Notes: generated from the sequence alone by a model not told the origin. 64,000 nt of DNA from Gilvimarinus gilvus (GCF_030518155.1 NZ_JAULRU010000797.1:186001-250000); one strand, 5' to 3'. Positions 38,341 to 49,159 are shown, numbered from the stretch's first letter. Numbers and translations: made by a program.

Positions 38341-40053
38341 ATGAGTACACTCAGCGGACTGGCACGTAGGCTTGTTAACGATAATTTGCTGGATGAGGAG
38401 CTTGCACGTGACTCTTTGACACAAGCTGCCAAGCAAAAAGTACCTTTTGTACTCTACCTGACCCAAAATAGCGTACTCGATGCCAAAACTCTGGCCTCCG
38501 TTGCCGCCGATGAATTTGGCACCCCCCTATTTGACTTACGCGCCATCAACCCTGAGTCTATCCCTAAAAAACTGGTTGACCCCAAGCTCATACAAAAGCA
38601 TCACGCGCTGCCGCTGATTAAGCGTGGTAACCGCTTGTTTGTGGCCGTACTAGACCCAACCAACCTGCATGCTCTAGACGAGATCAAGTTCAATACTGGG
38701 ATCAACACAGAGCCCGTATTGGCAGAAGCCGACCTGCTGTCCACAGCGATCGAAGCTTACATCAATGCCAACGAAGAGAGCTTGAGCGATGCTCTGGGCG
38801 GGCTTGATGATGACGAACTTACCAATCTGGATACCGAGCCCGGCGGTGATGAAAGCAATGACGATGAAGGAGCCGAGGCCGACGAAGCACCTATTGTACG
38901 CTTTATTAACAAGATCTTACTCGATGCCATTAAGACCGGAGCGTCTGATATTCATTTTGAGCCCTACGAAAAGACCTACCGCGTCAGATTTCGTACCGAC
39001 GGCATTTTGCAAGAGGTGGCAAAGCCCCCCGTTAACTTAGCCACCAGGCTATCAGCGCGCTTAAAGGTAATGTCTCAAATGGACATTTCCGAACGCCGCG
39101 TCCCGCAAGATGGTCGCATTAAGATGAAAATCACCAAAACACGGGCAATCGACTTTAGGGTAAACACCCTGCCCACGCTTTTTGGTGAAAAGGTTGTTTT
39201 GCGTATTCTCGATTCCAGCTCGGCAAAATTGGGAATTGACATTCTGGGTTACGAAGATGACCAGAAAAAGATGTTTATGGATACCCTCGCGCAACCGCAG
39301 GGTATGATTTTGGTTACCGGCCCTACCGGTAGCGGTAAAACAGTTTCTCTCTACACCGGCCTTAACATTCTCAATACCGAAGAACGCAACATTTCTACGG
39401 CCGAGGACCCTGTCGAAATTAACCTCGAAGGTATCAATCAGGTCCAGATGAACAACAAAGTTGGGCTAACCTTCGCTGAAGCCTTGCGCTCGTTTCTGCG
39501 TCAAGACCCCGATATTGTCATGGTCGGCGAGATTCGCGATCTGGAAACGGCAGAGATTGCCATTAAAGCCGCCCAAACGGGTCACTTGGTGCTATCAACC
39601 CTGCATACCAACAGCGCCCCAGAAACACTGACGCGCCTTTTGAATATGGGAGTCCCGGCATTTAACGTGGCCACCAGTGTCAGCCTTATCATTGCTCAGC
39701 GTCTGGCACGGCGCTTATGTCCTAAATGCAAAACACCTGCGAATGATATTCCCGATGAAATTCTTTCTGAAGAGGGCTTTGATGATATAGGGATTCCACG
39801 CGATGAACTGGAGCTCTATCACCCCGTCGGCTGCGATAGCTGCCTCAAGGGTTATAAGGGCCGTGTCGGCGTCTATGAAGTGGTTCGCATCACTCCGGCA
39901 ATTGCTAGCCTTATAATGGAGGGCGGTAACTCTCTTGTAATTGCCAAAGAAGCCCATCGTGCCGGGTTTAATAATTTACGTATATCCGCTCTGCGCAAAG
40001 CGGCTCAAGGCCTAACCAGCCTTGAAGAGGCCAACCGCGTTACAAAGGATTAA
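38341..40053 (+). CDS. pilB: Type IV pilus assembly ATPase PilB
   Basis: The product is 570 residues. It has an N-terminal MshEN/T2SSE_N-type domain (about 1-140), an acidic linker (about 150-180), then the secretion ATPase core with Walker A GPTGSGKT (about 326), Asp box, Walker B region RQDPDIVMVGEIRD and His box. A tetracysteine zinc motif is CPKC near 460 and CDSC near 497. It powers pilus extension from the cytoplasmic side of the inner membrane. It is the first gene of pilB-pilC-pilD-coaE-yacG. Confidence 0.97.
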   Translation: MSTLSGLARRLVNDNLLDEELARDSLTQAAKQKVPFVLYLTQNSVLDAKTLASVAADEFGTPLFDLRAINPESIPKKLVDPKLIQKHHALPLIKRGNRLFVAVLDPTNLHALDEIKFNTGINTEPVLAEADLLSTAIEAYINANEESLSDALGGLDDDELTNLDTEPGGDESNDDEGAEADEAPIVRFINKILLDAIKTGASDIHFEPYEKTYRVRFRTDGILQEVAKPPVNLATRLSARLKVMSQMDISERRVPQDGRIKMKITKTRAIDFRVNTLPTLFGEKVVLRILDSSSAKLGIDILGYEDDQKKMFMDTLAQPQGMILVTGPTGSGKTVSLYTGLNILNTEERNISTAEDPVEINLEGINQVQMNNKVGLTFAEALRSFLRQDPDIVMVGEIRDLETAEIAIKAAQTGHLVLSTLHTNSAPETLTRLLNMGVPAFNVATSVSLIIAQRLARRLCPKCKTPANDIPDEILSEEGFDDIGIPRDELELYHPVGCDSCLKGYKGRVGVYEVVRITPAIASLIMEGGNSLVIAKEAHRAGFNNLRISALRKAAQGLTSLEEANRVTKD

Positions 40054-40056
40054 GAC

Positions 40057-41313
40057 ATGGCGACAACAACGGCAACCAAACAAAAAGCAAAAGCGAAAAC
40101 TAAGGTCAGCGTTTCAGAGACTTTTTTGTACAAAGTTAAAGATAGAAAAGGCAATATTTCCAAAGGCGAAGCCTCAGGAAGCAGTGCAGCCATTGTCAGA
40201 GCTCAGCTCCAAAAGCAAGGCTACTTCGTACAAAACGTCCGCAAGAAACCTAAACCTTTATTTGGGTCTGGCAACAAAAAAGTCGCGCCGAGTGACATTG
40301 CCGTCTTTGCGCGGCAAATGGCCACTATGATGAAAGCAGGTGTTCCACTTGTGCAGTCTTTCGATATTGTTGCCGGCGGCGCTGACCATAAAGGGTTGGA
40401 GGAGCTAATCATTAAAATTCGCGACGACGTAGCATCGGGCACAGGTTTTGCCCCTGCACTGCGCAATCACCCACGACATTTTGATGACCTATTCTGCAAC
40501 CTAGTCGAGGCAGGCGAACAATCAGGTGCGCTTGAAACCATGCTGGCGCGTATTGCCACCTACAAAGAAAAAACCGAAGCGCTTAAATCTAAAATTAAAA
40601 AAGCTCTCACCTATCCTATCGCCGTAGTGATTGTAGCTTTAGTGGTGACAGCCATCTTGCTTATCAAGGTTGTTCCTCAATTTGCCGAAACATTCTCCAG
40701 CTTTGGAGCGGACCTTCCTGCTTTTACTTTGTTCGTATTAGGTCTGTCGGAGCTTGCACAAACCTACTGGCTTTATGGCCTCGCAGGCGCTATTGGTTTA
40801 TTTTTTGCATTTAAAGAACTCAAACTAAGAAGTCCGAAGTTTGCCTACGCCGTCGACAGGTACATGCTTAAGATGCCCATCGTTGGTGACATACTCTATC
40901 AATCTATTATGGCGCGCTTCGCCCGCACACTGTCAACCACTTTCGCAGCCGGTGTGCCACTGATCGACGCCTTGACCTCAGTGGCAGGTGCCGCAGGGAA
41001 CTTGCTCTATAGAGATGCCATTTTAAGGGTCCGCGAAGAGGTTTCGACGGGTGTGCAACTCAACATGTCAATTCGTAACCAAAATATGTTCCCATCACTT
41101 TTGATACAAATGGCATCAATCGGTGAAGAGTCGGGTGCTCTGGATGACATGCTTGACAAAGCGGCGAGTTATTACGAAGAAGAAGTAGACAACAAAGTCG
41201 ATTCATTGTCTTCACTCCTCGAACCTATGATTATGTCTGTACTTGGGGTACTCGTTGGCGGTTTGATGATCGCCATGTATCTACCTATTTTCCAAATTGG
41301 TCAGGTTATTTAA
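40057..41313 (+). CDS. pilC: Type IV pilus inner-membrane platform protein PilC
   Basis: The product is 418 residues of the GspF/PilC family: two T2SSF domains (about 85-210 and 285-410) and three membrane helices (about 185-210, 230-255, 385-410). Signature segments are VFARQMATMMKAGVPLVQSF and MARFARTLSTTFAAGVPLID. It anchors the PilB/PilT ATPases. A basic alanine/threonine/lysine stretch of about 16 residues precedes the usual N-terminus. It is 3 bp after pilB. Confidence 0.96.
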   Translation: MATTTATKQKAKAKTKVSVSETFLYKVKDRKGNISKGEASGSSAAIVRAQLQKQGYFVQNVRKKPKPLFGSGNKKVAPSDIAVFARQMATMMKAGVPLVQSFDIVAGGADHKGLEELIIKIRDDVASGTGFAPALRNHPRHFDDLFCNLVEAGEQSGALETMLARIATYKEKTEALKSKIKKALTYPIAVVIVALVVTAILLIKVVPQFAETFSSFGADLPAFTLFVLGLSELAQTYWLYGLAGAIGLFFAFKELKLRSPKFAYAVDRYMLKMPIVGDILYQSIMARFARTLSTTFAAGVPLIDALTSVAGAAGNLLYRDAILRVREEVSTGVQLNMSIRNQNMFPSLLIQMASIGEESGALDDMLDKAASYYEEEVDNKVDSLSSLLEPMIMSVLGVLVGGLMIAMYLPIFQIGQVI

Positions 41314-41318
41314 AGAGC

Positions 41319-42194
41319 ATGCAAAGCGAAAACCTATTGATGTCTGGCGAGCTCGTGTGGTTCGCCTACGCTATTGTTATTGTGTTCTCTTTAGTTCTGG
41401 GAAGCTTCTTTAACGTTGTTATTCTACGCCTTCCGAAACAGCTACAGCAGCAGTGGACTCAAGACTGCTGCGAATTGCTGGAACAACCAGCGCCAACACA
41501 AGAGCCGTTCGGCCTGGCCTTTCCCAATTCACACTGCCCCAAGTGCGAAGCTCCTATTAAACCGTGGCACAACATTCCTGTTGTTAGCTATTTAATGCTC
41601 AAAGGAAAATGTGCCAGCTGCAAAGCTTCCATATCGCTGCGCTATCCGGTTATTGAAATTGCCACGGCGCTCTTGTCGGTCGTAGTGGTGAATCAACTGG
41701 GCTTTAACTGGCTGAGCGCAGCCGTTCTTGTGTTCACCTGGGCACTGATTAATCTAACCGTGATCGACTTTGACACGCAACTTTTACCCGACAGTATTAC
41801 CTTGCCTTTGCTATGGCTCGGGCTGATCGTTAACTATTACGGTCTTATCACCGACTTGCCCAGCGCTTTTTGGGGTGCGATTTTTGGTTATCTTTCACTG
41901 TGGTCGGTGTTCTGGCTGTTTAAGTTGCTGACAGGCAAAGAGGGTATGGGTTACGGTGATTTTAAGCTACTCGCGGCTTTAGGTGCCTGGATGGGCTGGC
42001 AAATGTTGCCGCTTGTCATCATCCTGTCCTCCCTTGTGGGGGCAGCGATCGGCATTACCCTGATTGTCACTAAAGGGCGAGATAAAAACATCCCTATTCC
42101 GTTTGGCCCTTATCTCGCGATAGCGGGCTGGATAGCAATGCTATGGGGAAGCATTATTACCGAATCTTATCTACAGCTCGCCTACGTTGGCTAA
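41319..42194 (+). CDS. pilD: Prepilin leader peptidase / N-methyltransferase PilD
   Basis: The product is a 291-residue polytopic aspartyl protease (A24). The cytoplasmic loop has the zinc tetracysteine set Cys73, Cys76, Cys98 and Cys101, associated with N-methylation. Catalytic aspartates are in VIDFDTQLLPD and in the family motif GMGYGDFKLLAALGAW. It cleaves the leader of both pilins in this window and methylates the new Phe1; it may also serve a type II secretion system. Confidence 0.97.
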   Translation: MQSENLLMSGELVWFAYAIVIVFSLVLGSFFNVVILRLPKQLQQQWTQDCCELLEQPAPTQEPFGLAFPNSHCPKCEAPIKPWHNIPVVSYLMLKGKCASCKASISLRYPVIEIATALLSVVVVNQLGFNWLSAAVLVFTWALINLTVIDFDTQLLPDSITLPLLWLGLIVNYYGLITDLPSAFWGAIFGYLSLWSVFWLFKLLTGKEGMGYGDFKLLAALGAWMGWQMLPLVIILSSLVGAAIGITLIVTKGRDKNIPIPFGPYLAIAGWIAMLWGSIITESYLQLAYVG

Positions 42195-42212
42195 CAAAAG
42201 CGATCAGCAGCA

Positions 42213-42818
42213 ATGGCACAGCGCCCCTTGATAGCCGGCCTCACCGGCGGCATTGGCAGCGGTAAAAGTGCTGCGGCCAGTTGCTTTGAGGCCCTGGGAA
42301 TTTCTGTCGTTGATGCCGATATTATTGCCAGGGACGTGGTAATGCCGCACACCCCATGCCTTGAGGCCATTCACAAGCATTTCGGTTCCGGCATATTAAA
42401 TGACGATAAATCGCTTAACCGACATAAATTGCGCAATATTATTTTTGCGAACAGCAATGAAAAGCGGTGGCTGGAAGAGCTACTGCACCCCGCCATTCGA
42501 GCTCTTATCATCGATCAATTGAAGCAGTCGCAAAGCGCATATAGCGTATTGGTTTCTCCGTTACTGCTTGAAACCAACCAGCATGAATTGGTAAACAGAA
42601 TTATTGTCGTTGATTGCCCGGAGACCATTCAGATATCCAGAGCAAGTAAACGAGACAAGGTCACCGACGAAAATATTAAGGCCATTATGGCCACACAACT
42701 CGCCCGGCAAGCTCGACTGGCAAAGGCTGATGATGTTCTGCATAATGACGGCGACCTGAACGAACTGCACCGTCAGGTTGAAACGTTACACAACAGGTAT
42801 ATGGCCAATTTAATATGA
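42213..42818 (+). CDS. coaE: Dephospho-CoA kinase
   Basis: The product is 201 residues: P-loop [11 protein letters not shown] at residues 8-18, the substrate segment [12 protein letters not shown], the LHPAIR motif and SPLLLETN. It phosphorylates dephospho-CoA in the last step of CoA synthesis. It is 18 bp after pilD and overlaps yacG by 4 bp (ATGA), the usual pilD-coaE-yacG order. Confidence 0.96.
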   Translation: MAQRPLIAGLTGGIGSGKSAAASCFEALGISVVDADIIARDVVMPHTPCLEAIHKHFGSGILNDDKSLNRHKLRNIIFANSNEKRWLEELLHPAIRALIIDQLKQSQSAYSVLVSPLLLETNQHELVNRIIVVDCPETIQISRASKRDKVTDENIKAIMATQLARQARLAKADDVLHNDGDLNELHRQVETLHNRYMANLI

Positions 42819-43000
42819 ACGAGACCCCTCCCATCGAACTCTCATGCCCAACGTGCCAGACGAAAATTATCTGGGACGAGCGCTACCCTTTTCGACCTTT
42901 CTGTTCGGAGCGTTGTAAGTTGATTGATCTTGGCGAGTGGGCAAACGAAAACCACCGTATTGCCGGCGAAGATACGCACGCTAAAAATGACGAGTTATAA
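42815..43000 (+). CDS. yacG: DNA gyrase inhibitor YacG (zinc finger protein)
   Basis: The product is 61 residues with four zinc-binding cysteines (CPTC near the N-terminus, and C-x3-C in [17 protein letters not shown]). YacG binds GyrB and blocks DNA binding of gyrase in E. coli. It is the last gene of the pilBCD-coaE run and converges on the Nudix gene. Confidence 0.93.
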   Translation: MNETPPIELSCPTCQTKIIWDERYPFRPFCSERCKLIDLGEWANENHRIAGEDTHAKNDEL

Positions 43001-43041
43001 GATCAGGTCAGATACCAACAACCACCGGTAGCGCAACAAAT

Positions 43042-43992
43042 TTACCACCAGGCGCGAATGGCTGCGATGCCCTGCCCGCCATGCTCTATGGCTTGTGCTA
43101 CGTCACAATCTGCAAGGCCACCTAACGCATAAACGGGAACTTGGGCGCGGCGCGCCAGCTCGGCAAATTTTACCCACCCCATAGGTGGCTTACCCGGATG
43201 CGACGCCGTTGCTTTTACGGGCGACAAAAACACGTAGCTTGCTCGTATAAGCTCTGCCTGTCGAAGCTCTGCGGGCGAATGGCAGGAGGCACCGATCATC
43301 CAATCATCCGGTATGTTTGTTTTGACATCAGCCCCTAACGACATTAATTGAGACGAACTCAGGTGCACACCATCGGCATTTACCTCGCGCACCACGTCTA
43401 AAATATGCGGGTGCGCCAGCAATAGTTTGACTCCCTTAGCCTTAGTGTGTTGTATGGCCTCCTGTGCCAAGCATACATACTCACCTACCGACACGTCGTG
43501 TGCCCGAAGTAGTACCATACGCAGTCCAGTACTCAACGCTGCCCTCAGGCGCCGGGTCAAATCGGCAGGCGTCGCAAACTCACCTGTAATAAGGCACCGT
43601 TCGGGGAGCTGTAAGGCGTTCAAAATAGGGTAATTTGCCGCTGGGAAGGGGTATTGGTCTAATTCGTGAGGCTCTACCCAACGGGTAGGCTGCCCTTCTT
43701 TACCAACCGGCATACCGTGCCAGGACACTACGCGGCAAACGGCCAAGTGGACTTGTTTATCTGGGTAGTCGTGAATAATATCAATAAGAGGCAAGGCCCC
43801 ATCGACTCGTATATCCAGCTCCTCAAACAGCTCGCGATCAAGCGCTTGTATTAGCGTTTCACCTTGTTCGACTTTACCGCCGGGAAACTCCCATAGGCCG
43901 CCTTGATGAACATGATCAGGACGCTTCGCGATCAGTATCCGTCCCTGGTTATCCATAACCACACCCACGGCCACATGCACACGCTTAGCCAT
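43042..43992 (-). CDS. mutT: Nudix hydrolase (MutT) fused to a ThiE-like domain
   Basis: The product is 316 residues. The N-terminal Nudix domain (about 1-130) carries the Nudix box GGKVEQGETLIQALDRELFE with catalytic glutamates EEL; it would hydrolyse 8-oxo-dGTP. The C-terminal part (about 145-316) is a thiamine-phosphate synthase-like TIM barrel (VKLLLAHPHILDVVREV, DGVHLSSSQL, IGASCHSPAEL, YALGGLADCDVAQAIEHGGQGIAAI). This fused form is common in pseudomonads and relatives; whether the ThiE part is active is unknown. The ATG at 43992 is 4 bp after the argJ stop, with AAGG before it. Confidence 0.93.
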   Translation of the reverse strand: MAKRVHVAVGVVMDNQGRILIAKRPDHVHQGGLWEFPGGKVEQGETLIQALDRELFEELDIRVDGALPLIDIIHDYPDKQVHLAVCRVVSWHGMPVGKEGQPTRWVEPHELDQYPFPAANYPILNALQLPERCLITGEFATPADLTRRLRAALSTGLRMVLLRAHDVSVGEYVCLAQEAIQHTKAKGVKLLLAHPHILDVVREVNADGVHLSSSQLMSLGADVKTNIPDDWMIGASCHSPAELRQAELIRASYVFLSPVKATASHPGKPPMGWVKFAELARRAQVPVYALGGLADCDVAQAIEHGGQGIAAIRAWW

Positions 43993-43996
43993 TGCC

Positions 43997-45217
43997 TTAG
44001 GTGCGATAGTCCGCATTGATTCGCACATATTCATAAGATAGATCAGTGGTCCACAAAAGTTCGCTGCAGTTACCCCGGCCAAGGTCTATATGAACAGAAA
44101 TACGTTCACCACTCATGACTTTTTGACCTTGCTCTTCGGTGTAACTATCGGCCCGGCAACCGTTTTCGACAATAACCACATCATTAAGCCGTACCCGAAC
44201 CTTGCTAGCGTCCAAGCCTTCCACGCCAGCATAGCCAATCGCGGCAACAATACGTCCCCAGTTGGGGTCTGAGGCAAACAGAGCGGTCTTTATCAGAGGG
44301 GAATGGGCCACAGCGTAGGCCACTTTCAAGCACTCTTCGTGATTGGCGCCGCCTTGCACGTCTATGGCAACAAATTTTGTCGCGCCTTCTCCATCAGCAA
44401 CAATCATTTGCGCAAGCTGCATACAAACATCAGCGACAGCGCTTTTTAGCTTCTGATAATCGACACTTGCAGTGCTCACAACAGGCTCGTTCCCAGCCTT
44501 ACCAGAGGCAATTAGCATGCAGGCATCATTGGTGGAGGTATCGCCGTCAATGGTGATGCGATTGAAAGACAAACCCGCCACTTCCCGGACTAATGTCTGC
44601 AATACACTCTGATCGATTGCAGCGTCCGTCGCCACAAACCCCAACATGGTCGCCATGTTGGGGTTGATCATACCTGCGCCTTTCGATATTCCATTGACAG
44701 TCACCGCAACGCCATTCAATTCGAGCGTGCAGGTCGCACCTTTTGGTCGGGTGTCGGTTGTCATTATTGCCTTAGCCGCTGCGGCCCAGGCATCTTCAGT
44801 AACACGTGCAATTAATTCAGGTAATGCCTGCTGCATCTTATCTACAGGCAAATGCTCGCCTATGACTCCGGTAGAAAACGGCAGCACGGTTTCTTTTGCC
44901 AAACCATATTGTTTGGCCAAACTCTCGCACAACTGCAATGCATCTGTGCGACCGCGCTCGCCGGTACACGCATTTGCATTTCCAGAGTTAATCAGCAAAA
45001 AGCGCGAACTACTCGTTTGCAAATGTTCGCGACAAATTGTAACCGGCGCTGCACAAAAAGCATTTTGAGTAAAAACACCGGCTACCGTAGAGCCTTCGGC
45101 GACTGCGAACAACAGCATGTCGTCGCGACCTTGCTTTTTAATGCCAGCGCCTACCGTACCAAGGCTAACGCCGTTAACCGGCGGCATATCAGGAAATGGG
45201 AACTCACCTACGGCCAT
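43997..45217 (-). CDS. argJ: Glutamate N-acetyltransferase / amino-acid acetyltransferase ArgJ
   Basis: The product is 406 residues. ArgJ transfers the acetyl group from N-acetylornithine to glutamate, recycling it in arginine synthesis. The autocleavage site is MATMLGFVATDA, where the new N-terminal Thr of the beta chain is the nucleophile. Other motifs are INSGNANACTGERG and NRITIDGDTSTND. The ATG at 45217 with GGAG fits the family N-terminus; an extension to 45283 overlaps secA. It lies between secA and mutT on one transcript. Confidence 0.97.
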   Translation of the reverse strand: MAVGEFPFPDMPPVNGVSLGTVGAGIKKQGRDDMLLFAVAEGSTVAGVFTQNAFCAAPVTICREHLQTSSSRFLLINSGNANACTGERGRTDALQLCESLAKQYGLAKETVLPFSTGVIGEHLPVDKMQQALPELIARVTEDAWAAAAKAIMTTDTRPKGATCTLELNGVAVTVNGISKGAGMINPNMATMLGFVATDAAIDQSVLQTLVREVAGLSFNRITIDGDTSTNDACMLIASGKAGNEPVVSTASVDYQKLKSAVADVCMQLAQMIVADGEGATKFVAIDVQGGANHEECLKVAYAVAHSPLIKTALFASDPNWGRIVAAIGYAGVEGLDASKVRVRLNDVVIVENGCRADSYTEEQGQKVMSGERISVHIDLGRGNCSELLWTTDLSYEYVRINADYRT

Positions 45218-45228
45218 AATGCTCTCCG

Positions 45229-47964
45229 CTAGCCCAGCTTGCCATGGCACTGCTTGAACTTTTTCCCCGAACCACAAGGACACGGATCATTTCGCCCAAC
45301 TTTCCGACCGTCTCGCGTCATGGGCGCAGCACCTGGCTGACCGGTTGCAGGCACGTCACTTTGCTCGCCCAATGCCGATGCTTGATCATGCTGCATTTGC
45401 ATTCGGCCGCGCGCCTGCTCCTCTGCTTCACGTCGACGTTGCTCCATCTGCTCCATTTGCTCTCTGCTAACAGGCTCGACGCGTGCTAGCAAATTAATGG
45501 TTTCGCGCTTAACGGTATACAACATCTCCTGGAAAAGGTGGAAAGCTTCTCGCTTATACTCTTGCTTGGGATCTTTCTGTGCATACGAGCGCAAGTTAAT
45601 ACCCTGACGTAAATGATCCATACTCGACAACTGCTCTTTCCAGGAATTATCCAATACCTGCAGCATAATCTGCCTTTCAATCTCACGCATCGCATTGGGA
45701 TCGCCAACGGTGTTTCCAATCCGCTCACACTTAGCGTCATAAGCACCTTGTACGGTAGTCGATATACGCTCGCGCAAGGAGTCTTCATGCAGATCATCTT
45801 CCGCGTCCAACCATTGTTGAACCGGAAGTTTCATTCCGAAATCTGCCTCTAGCTGTTTCTCTAGGCCCGCGACGTCCCACTGATCTTCAATAGACTGAGG
45901 TGGGATATGAGTATTGATAAGATCTTCGACGACATCGGCGCGAACGTTTGTAATAGTGTCCGAAATATCTGCCGCTTCCAGTAGATCATTGCGCTGTTGA
46001 TAGACTATTTGCCGTTGATCATTAGCAACATCGTCGAACTGCAACAACTGCTTACGAATGTCGAAATTGCGCCCTTCAACCTTACGTTGGGCTTTTTCAA
46101 TTGCGTTGTTCACCATTCGGTGCTCAATGGCTTCACCTTTGTCCATTCCCAGGGCTTGCATAAAATTACGCACACGGTCAGAAGCAAAAATTCGCATAAG
46201 ATTGTCTTCTAACGACAAATAGAAGCGCGTCACCCCCGGGTCGCCCTGTCGACCAGAGCGACCACGAAGCTGATTATCAATACGACGTGACTCGTGACGT
46301 TCGGTACCAATAATATGCAAGCCGCCCGCAGCAATGACCATTTCGTGACGTTCTTTCCAGTCGGCTTTAACCTTTTCTATTTGCTCTGGCGTTGGGTTTT
46401 GGAGTGCCGCAACTTCAGCCTCCCAATTACCACCAAGCACAATATCGGTACCGCGGCCCGCCATATTGGTAGCGATTGTGACTGCTCCCGGCTGTCCCGC
46501 CTGAGCAATAATCTCGGCCTCTTTTTCATGGTATTTTGCGTTCAACACCTGATGCTCGATCTTGGCCTTCTTCAGACGCTTAGACATCTCCTCAGACGTT
46601 TCAATGGACGCTGTACCCACCAAAACCGGTGCATTCTTACCGCGAAATTCCTCTACATCATTGACGATTGCGTCGAGTTTCTCTTCCACTGACAAGTACA
46701 CTAAGTCATTTAAGTCTTGACGCTGAGCGGCGCGATTGGTTGGTATCACCACAACATCCAAACCATAAATTTCCCTAAACTCGAATGCTTCGGTATCGGC
46801 GGTACCTGTCATACCCGACAAAGTTGAATACAAGCGGAAATAGTTTTGGAAAGTCGTTGACGCCAGAGTTTGGCTCTCGCTTTGAATTCGAACGCCCTCT
46901 TTCGCTTCAATCGCTTGATGCAATCCCTCTGAAAGGCGGCGACCAGCCATGGTGCGGCCAGTATGCTCATCGATAAGCACAACTTCATTGTCTTGAACAA
47001 TGTACTCTACGTCGCGGCTGTATAAAGCATTCGCTCGCAGGGCTGAATTGACATGGTGCAGTAAGCTGAGATTAGCCGCAGAGTAAAGGCTATCCTCTTC
47101 GGCCAGCAGGCCGGCTTTGATCAGCAGCTCTTCAACATGTTGGTGACCTTGCTCAGTGAGCTCTACTTGTCGGCTTTTTTCATCCACATAGTAGTCACCA
47201 TCATCATCTTCTTCATTTTGTCGCGTTAGGCTTGCTATCAGCTTGTTCATACGCTGATACATTTCCGAACTGTTCTGCGCCGGACCGGAAATAATCAAAG
47301 GCGTACGCGCCTCATCAATCAGAATTGAATCAACTTCATCCACTACCGCAAAATGCAATGGCCGCTGGAACTTCTCAGCTTTTGACAAAGCCATATTGTC
47401 ACGTAGGTAGTCAAACCCAAACTCGTTGTTGGTACCGTAAGTTATGTCCGACTGATAAGCATCGCGCTTACGCTCTGGATCCTGTCCAGAAACGATTGCC
47501 CCCACCTGCATATCCAAAAAGTTAAACAGTGGGGTCATCCACGCCGCATCACGCCTCGCCAGGTAATCGTTCACCGTCACAATGTGCACACCCAACCCGG
47601 TCAGTGCACGCAAATAGGCAGGTAAAGTCGCCATCAGGGTTTTACCTTCCCCAGTGCGCATTTCAGCAATACAGCCTTCATGCAACGTCATACCACCAAT
47701 AAGCTGAACATCGAAATGTCGCATGCCCATGGTACGCTTGCCTGCTTCACGCACCGTTGCAAACGCCTCAGGTAGCAGCGCATCCAGACTTTCGCCATTT
47801 TGATGCCGCTGTTTGTATTCCGCTGTTTTCGCCTTGAGTTCAACATCGCTGAGTGCCTGCATTTGCTCTTCTAACGCATTAATGCGAACAACGGTTTTGC
47901 GCATACGTTTCAGTACACGATCATTTTTTGAACCCAAAATTAGTTTGGTTATCTTGCCTAACAT
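45229..47964 (-). CDS. secA: Preprotein translocase ATPase SecA
   Basis: The product is 911 residues: Walker [31 protein letters not shown] Walker B region, the preprotein cross-linking domain, NBD2 ([20 protein letters not shown]), helical scaffold, and the C-terminal zinc tail [17 protein letters not shown] that binds SecB. It drives Sec-dependent export. It heads secA-argJ-mutT and is separated from the upstream M23 gene by a terminator. Confidence 0.99.
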   Translation of the reverse strand: MLGKITKLILGSKNDRVLKRMRKTVVRINALEEQMQALSDVELKAKTAEYKQRHQNGESLDALLPEAFATVREAGKRTMGMRHFDVQLIGGMTLHEGCIAEMRTGEGKTLMATLPAYLRALTGLGVHIVTVNDYLARRDAAWMTPLFNFLDMQVGAIVSGQDPERKRDAYQSDITYGTNNEFGFDYLRDNMALSKAEKFQRPLHFAVVDEVDSILIDEARTPLIISGPAQNSSEMYQRMNKLIASLTRQNEEDDDGDYYVDEKSRQVELTEQGHQHVEELLIKAGLLAEEDSLYSAANLSLLHHVNSALRANALYSRDVEYIVQDNEVVLIDEHTGRTMAGRRLSEGLHQAIEAKEGVRIQSESQTLASTTFQNYFRLYSTLSGMTGTADTEAFEFREIYGLDVVVIPTNRAAQRQDLNDLVYLSVEEKLDAIVNDVEEFRGKNAPVLVGTASIETSEEMSKRLKKAKIEHQVLNAKYHEKEAEIIAQAGQPGAVTIATNMAGRGTDIVLGGNWEAEVAALQNPTPEQIEKVKADWKERHEMVIAAGGLHIIGTERHESRRIDNQLRGRSGRQGDPGVTRFYLSLEDNLMRIFASDRVRNFMQALGMDKGEAIEHRMVNNAIEKAQRKVEGRNFDIRKQLLQFDDVANDQRQIVYQQRNDLLEAADISDTITNVRADVVEDLINTHIPPQSIEDQWDVAGLEKQLEADFGMKLPVQQWLDAEDDLHEDSLRERISTTVQGAYDAKCERIGNTVGDPNAMREIERQIMLQVLDNSWKEQLSSMDHLRQGINLRSYAQKDPKQEYKREAFHLFQEMLYTVKRETINLLARVEPVSREQMEQMEQRRREAEEQARGRMQMQHDQASALGEQSDVPATGQPGAAPMTRDGRKVGRNDPCPCGSGKKFKQCHGKLG

Positions 47965-47991
47965 CTAACTCATCCGTACATAAGAATAATG

Positions 47992-48022
47992 AAAAGGGCA
48001 GCACCGACGCAGTGGTGCTGCC
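47992..48022 (-). terminator. Rho-independent terminator after the M23 peptidase gene
   Basis: On the minus strand GGCAGCACC (48022-48014) pairs with GGTGCTGCC (48005-47997) around an 8-nt loop, followed by CTTTTC. It sits about 30 bp after the M23 stop codon and upstream of the secA start, so secA needs its own promoter in the short gap that remains. Confidence 0.88.
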
Positions 48023-48054
48023 TATTGCAAAGCCATGAAATCAACAGGAAGGTA

Positions 48055-48987
48055 TTATCGCAATGTGCGATGGATATAGGAGGAAGGGTCTACGGCGCGG
48101 CCATTTTTATACACTTCAAAGTGTACATGAGGGCCCGTTGAGCGTCCGGTCGATCCCATTAGAGCTATAGACTGCCCTTTTTTTACAACATCGCCAACAT
48201 CAACGGTATTGCTTTTATTGTGGGCATATCGCGTGGAAAACCCATTGCCGTGGCTGATCTCAACCATATTGCCATAGCCATGGCGATCACCAGACCAGGT
48301 GACCACGCCTGAGGCCACAGCGATAATATTAGAATCTTCTTTTCCTGCGAAATCTACGCCGCCATGCCAGGCAACTTTACCGCTAAACGGATCCGTACGA
48401 CGACCAAAGCGAGACGACATCCAGCCCTTTTCCACCGGGCGGCCAGCTACGAAAATGTCCTCTTTAAGACGTCTGTTTACCAGCAGGGCGTCTAACGTTT
48501 CTAGCTGTTGTTCGCGATTCTCTATTTGTTTAGACAAATCATCGATGGCAGCGAGAAAGTCGGGGGTGGCATAAGCATCGCCCAGCAATTCGCCTTCGGG
48601 GCCACCAACGGCGGGTTTCTGACTGAAATCAAACTCCCCTTTGTCCAGCTTGGCAATGGTTGTCAGCCGCTCTCCCAACGCATCAAGTCGCACGAGTCTC
48701 GCCTGCAGCTCGGCGACCTTTAAAGTGAGCGCTGCCACTTCCGCTTGCGCCTGGCGACGACTTTCAAAGACTTGCTCTTTCTGCTCAGCGAGTGCCACTT
48801 GCCAAGCTTGACGGGATTCGGCAGAAAATAAATCGCTGTTATTCTGGGCAACTAAAAAATGGTAACCAAGCACACCGGCTACCGCCGGCAGCCCCAAAAT
48901 GCACACTGATAAGACCGCACGCGTCCACCCACCCAGCGTAATGCTGCGTGTATGACCGTGTCTTTTACTTACCAGAATAATTTTCAT
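48055..48987 (-). CDS. M23 family (LytM) metallopeptidase, membrane anchored
   Basis: The product is 310 residues: a short basic N-terminus, one membrane helix (about 22-45), a coiled coil (about 60-175, including AEVAALTLKVAELQARLVRL and a second part near IENREQQLETLDALL), and a C-terminal LytM domain with zinc motifs HGGVDFAG and HVHFE, both intact. It is likely an active or activator-type peptidoglycan endopeptidase of the periplasm. Genes of this type sit between lpxC and secA in pseudomonads. The ATG at 48987 gives MKIILVSKRHGHTRS; a frame extension to 49032 lacks support. Confidence 0.92.
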   Translation of the reverse strand: MKIILVSKRHGHTRSITLGGWTRAVLSVCILGLPAVAGVLGYHFLVAQNNSDLFSAESRQAWQVALAEQKEQVFESRRQAQAEVAALTLKVAELQARLVRLDALGERLTTIAKLDKGEFDFSQKPAVGGPEGELLGDAYATPDFLAAIDDLSKQIENREQQLETLDALLVNRRLKEDIFVAGRPVEKGWMSSRFGRRTDPFSGKVAWHGGVDFAGKEDSNIIAVASGVVTWSGDRHGYGNMVEISHGNGFSTRYAHNKSNTVDVGDVVKKGQSIALMGSTGRSTGPHVHFEVYKNGRAVDPSSYIHRTLR

Positions 48988-49110
48988 GATTATATTTTCT
49001 TGGCCAAAGGATAAGTAAGCACTTACTTGCACACCCTCCTATAAGCTCAACACTTATATGGACCTTAGTTTGTTATAGCAACAAATTACGGCAATTTCCG
49101 CCAACTATAT

Positions 49111-49142
49111 AAAAAAGGCCCGCTAAACACAATCAGCGGGCC
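49111..49142 (-). terminator. Rho-independent terminator of the lpxC transcript
   Basis: On the minus strand GGCCCGCT (49142-49135) pairs with AGCGGGCC (49124-49117) around a 10-nt loop and is followed by six Ts. It lies 17 bp after the lpxC stop codon and marks the end of the long dcw-lpxC transcription unit. Confidence 0.93.
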
Positions 49143-49159
49143 TCTATTTCCTCTACATC

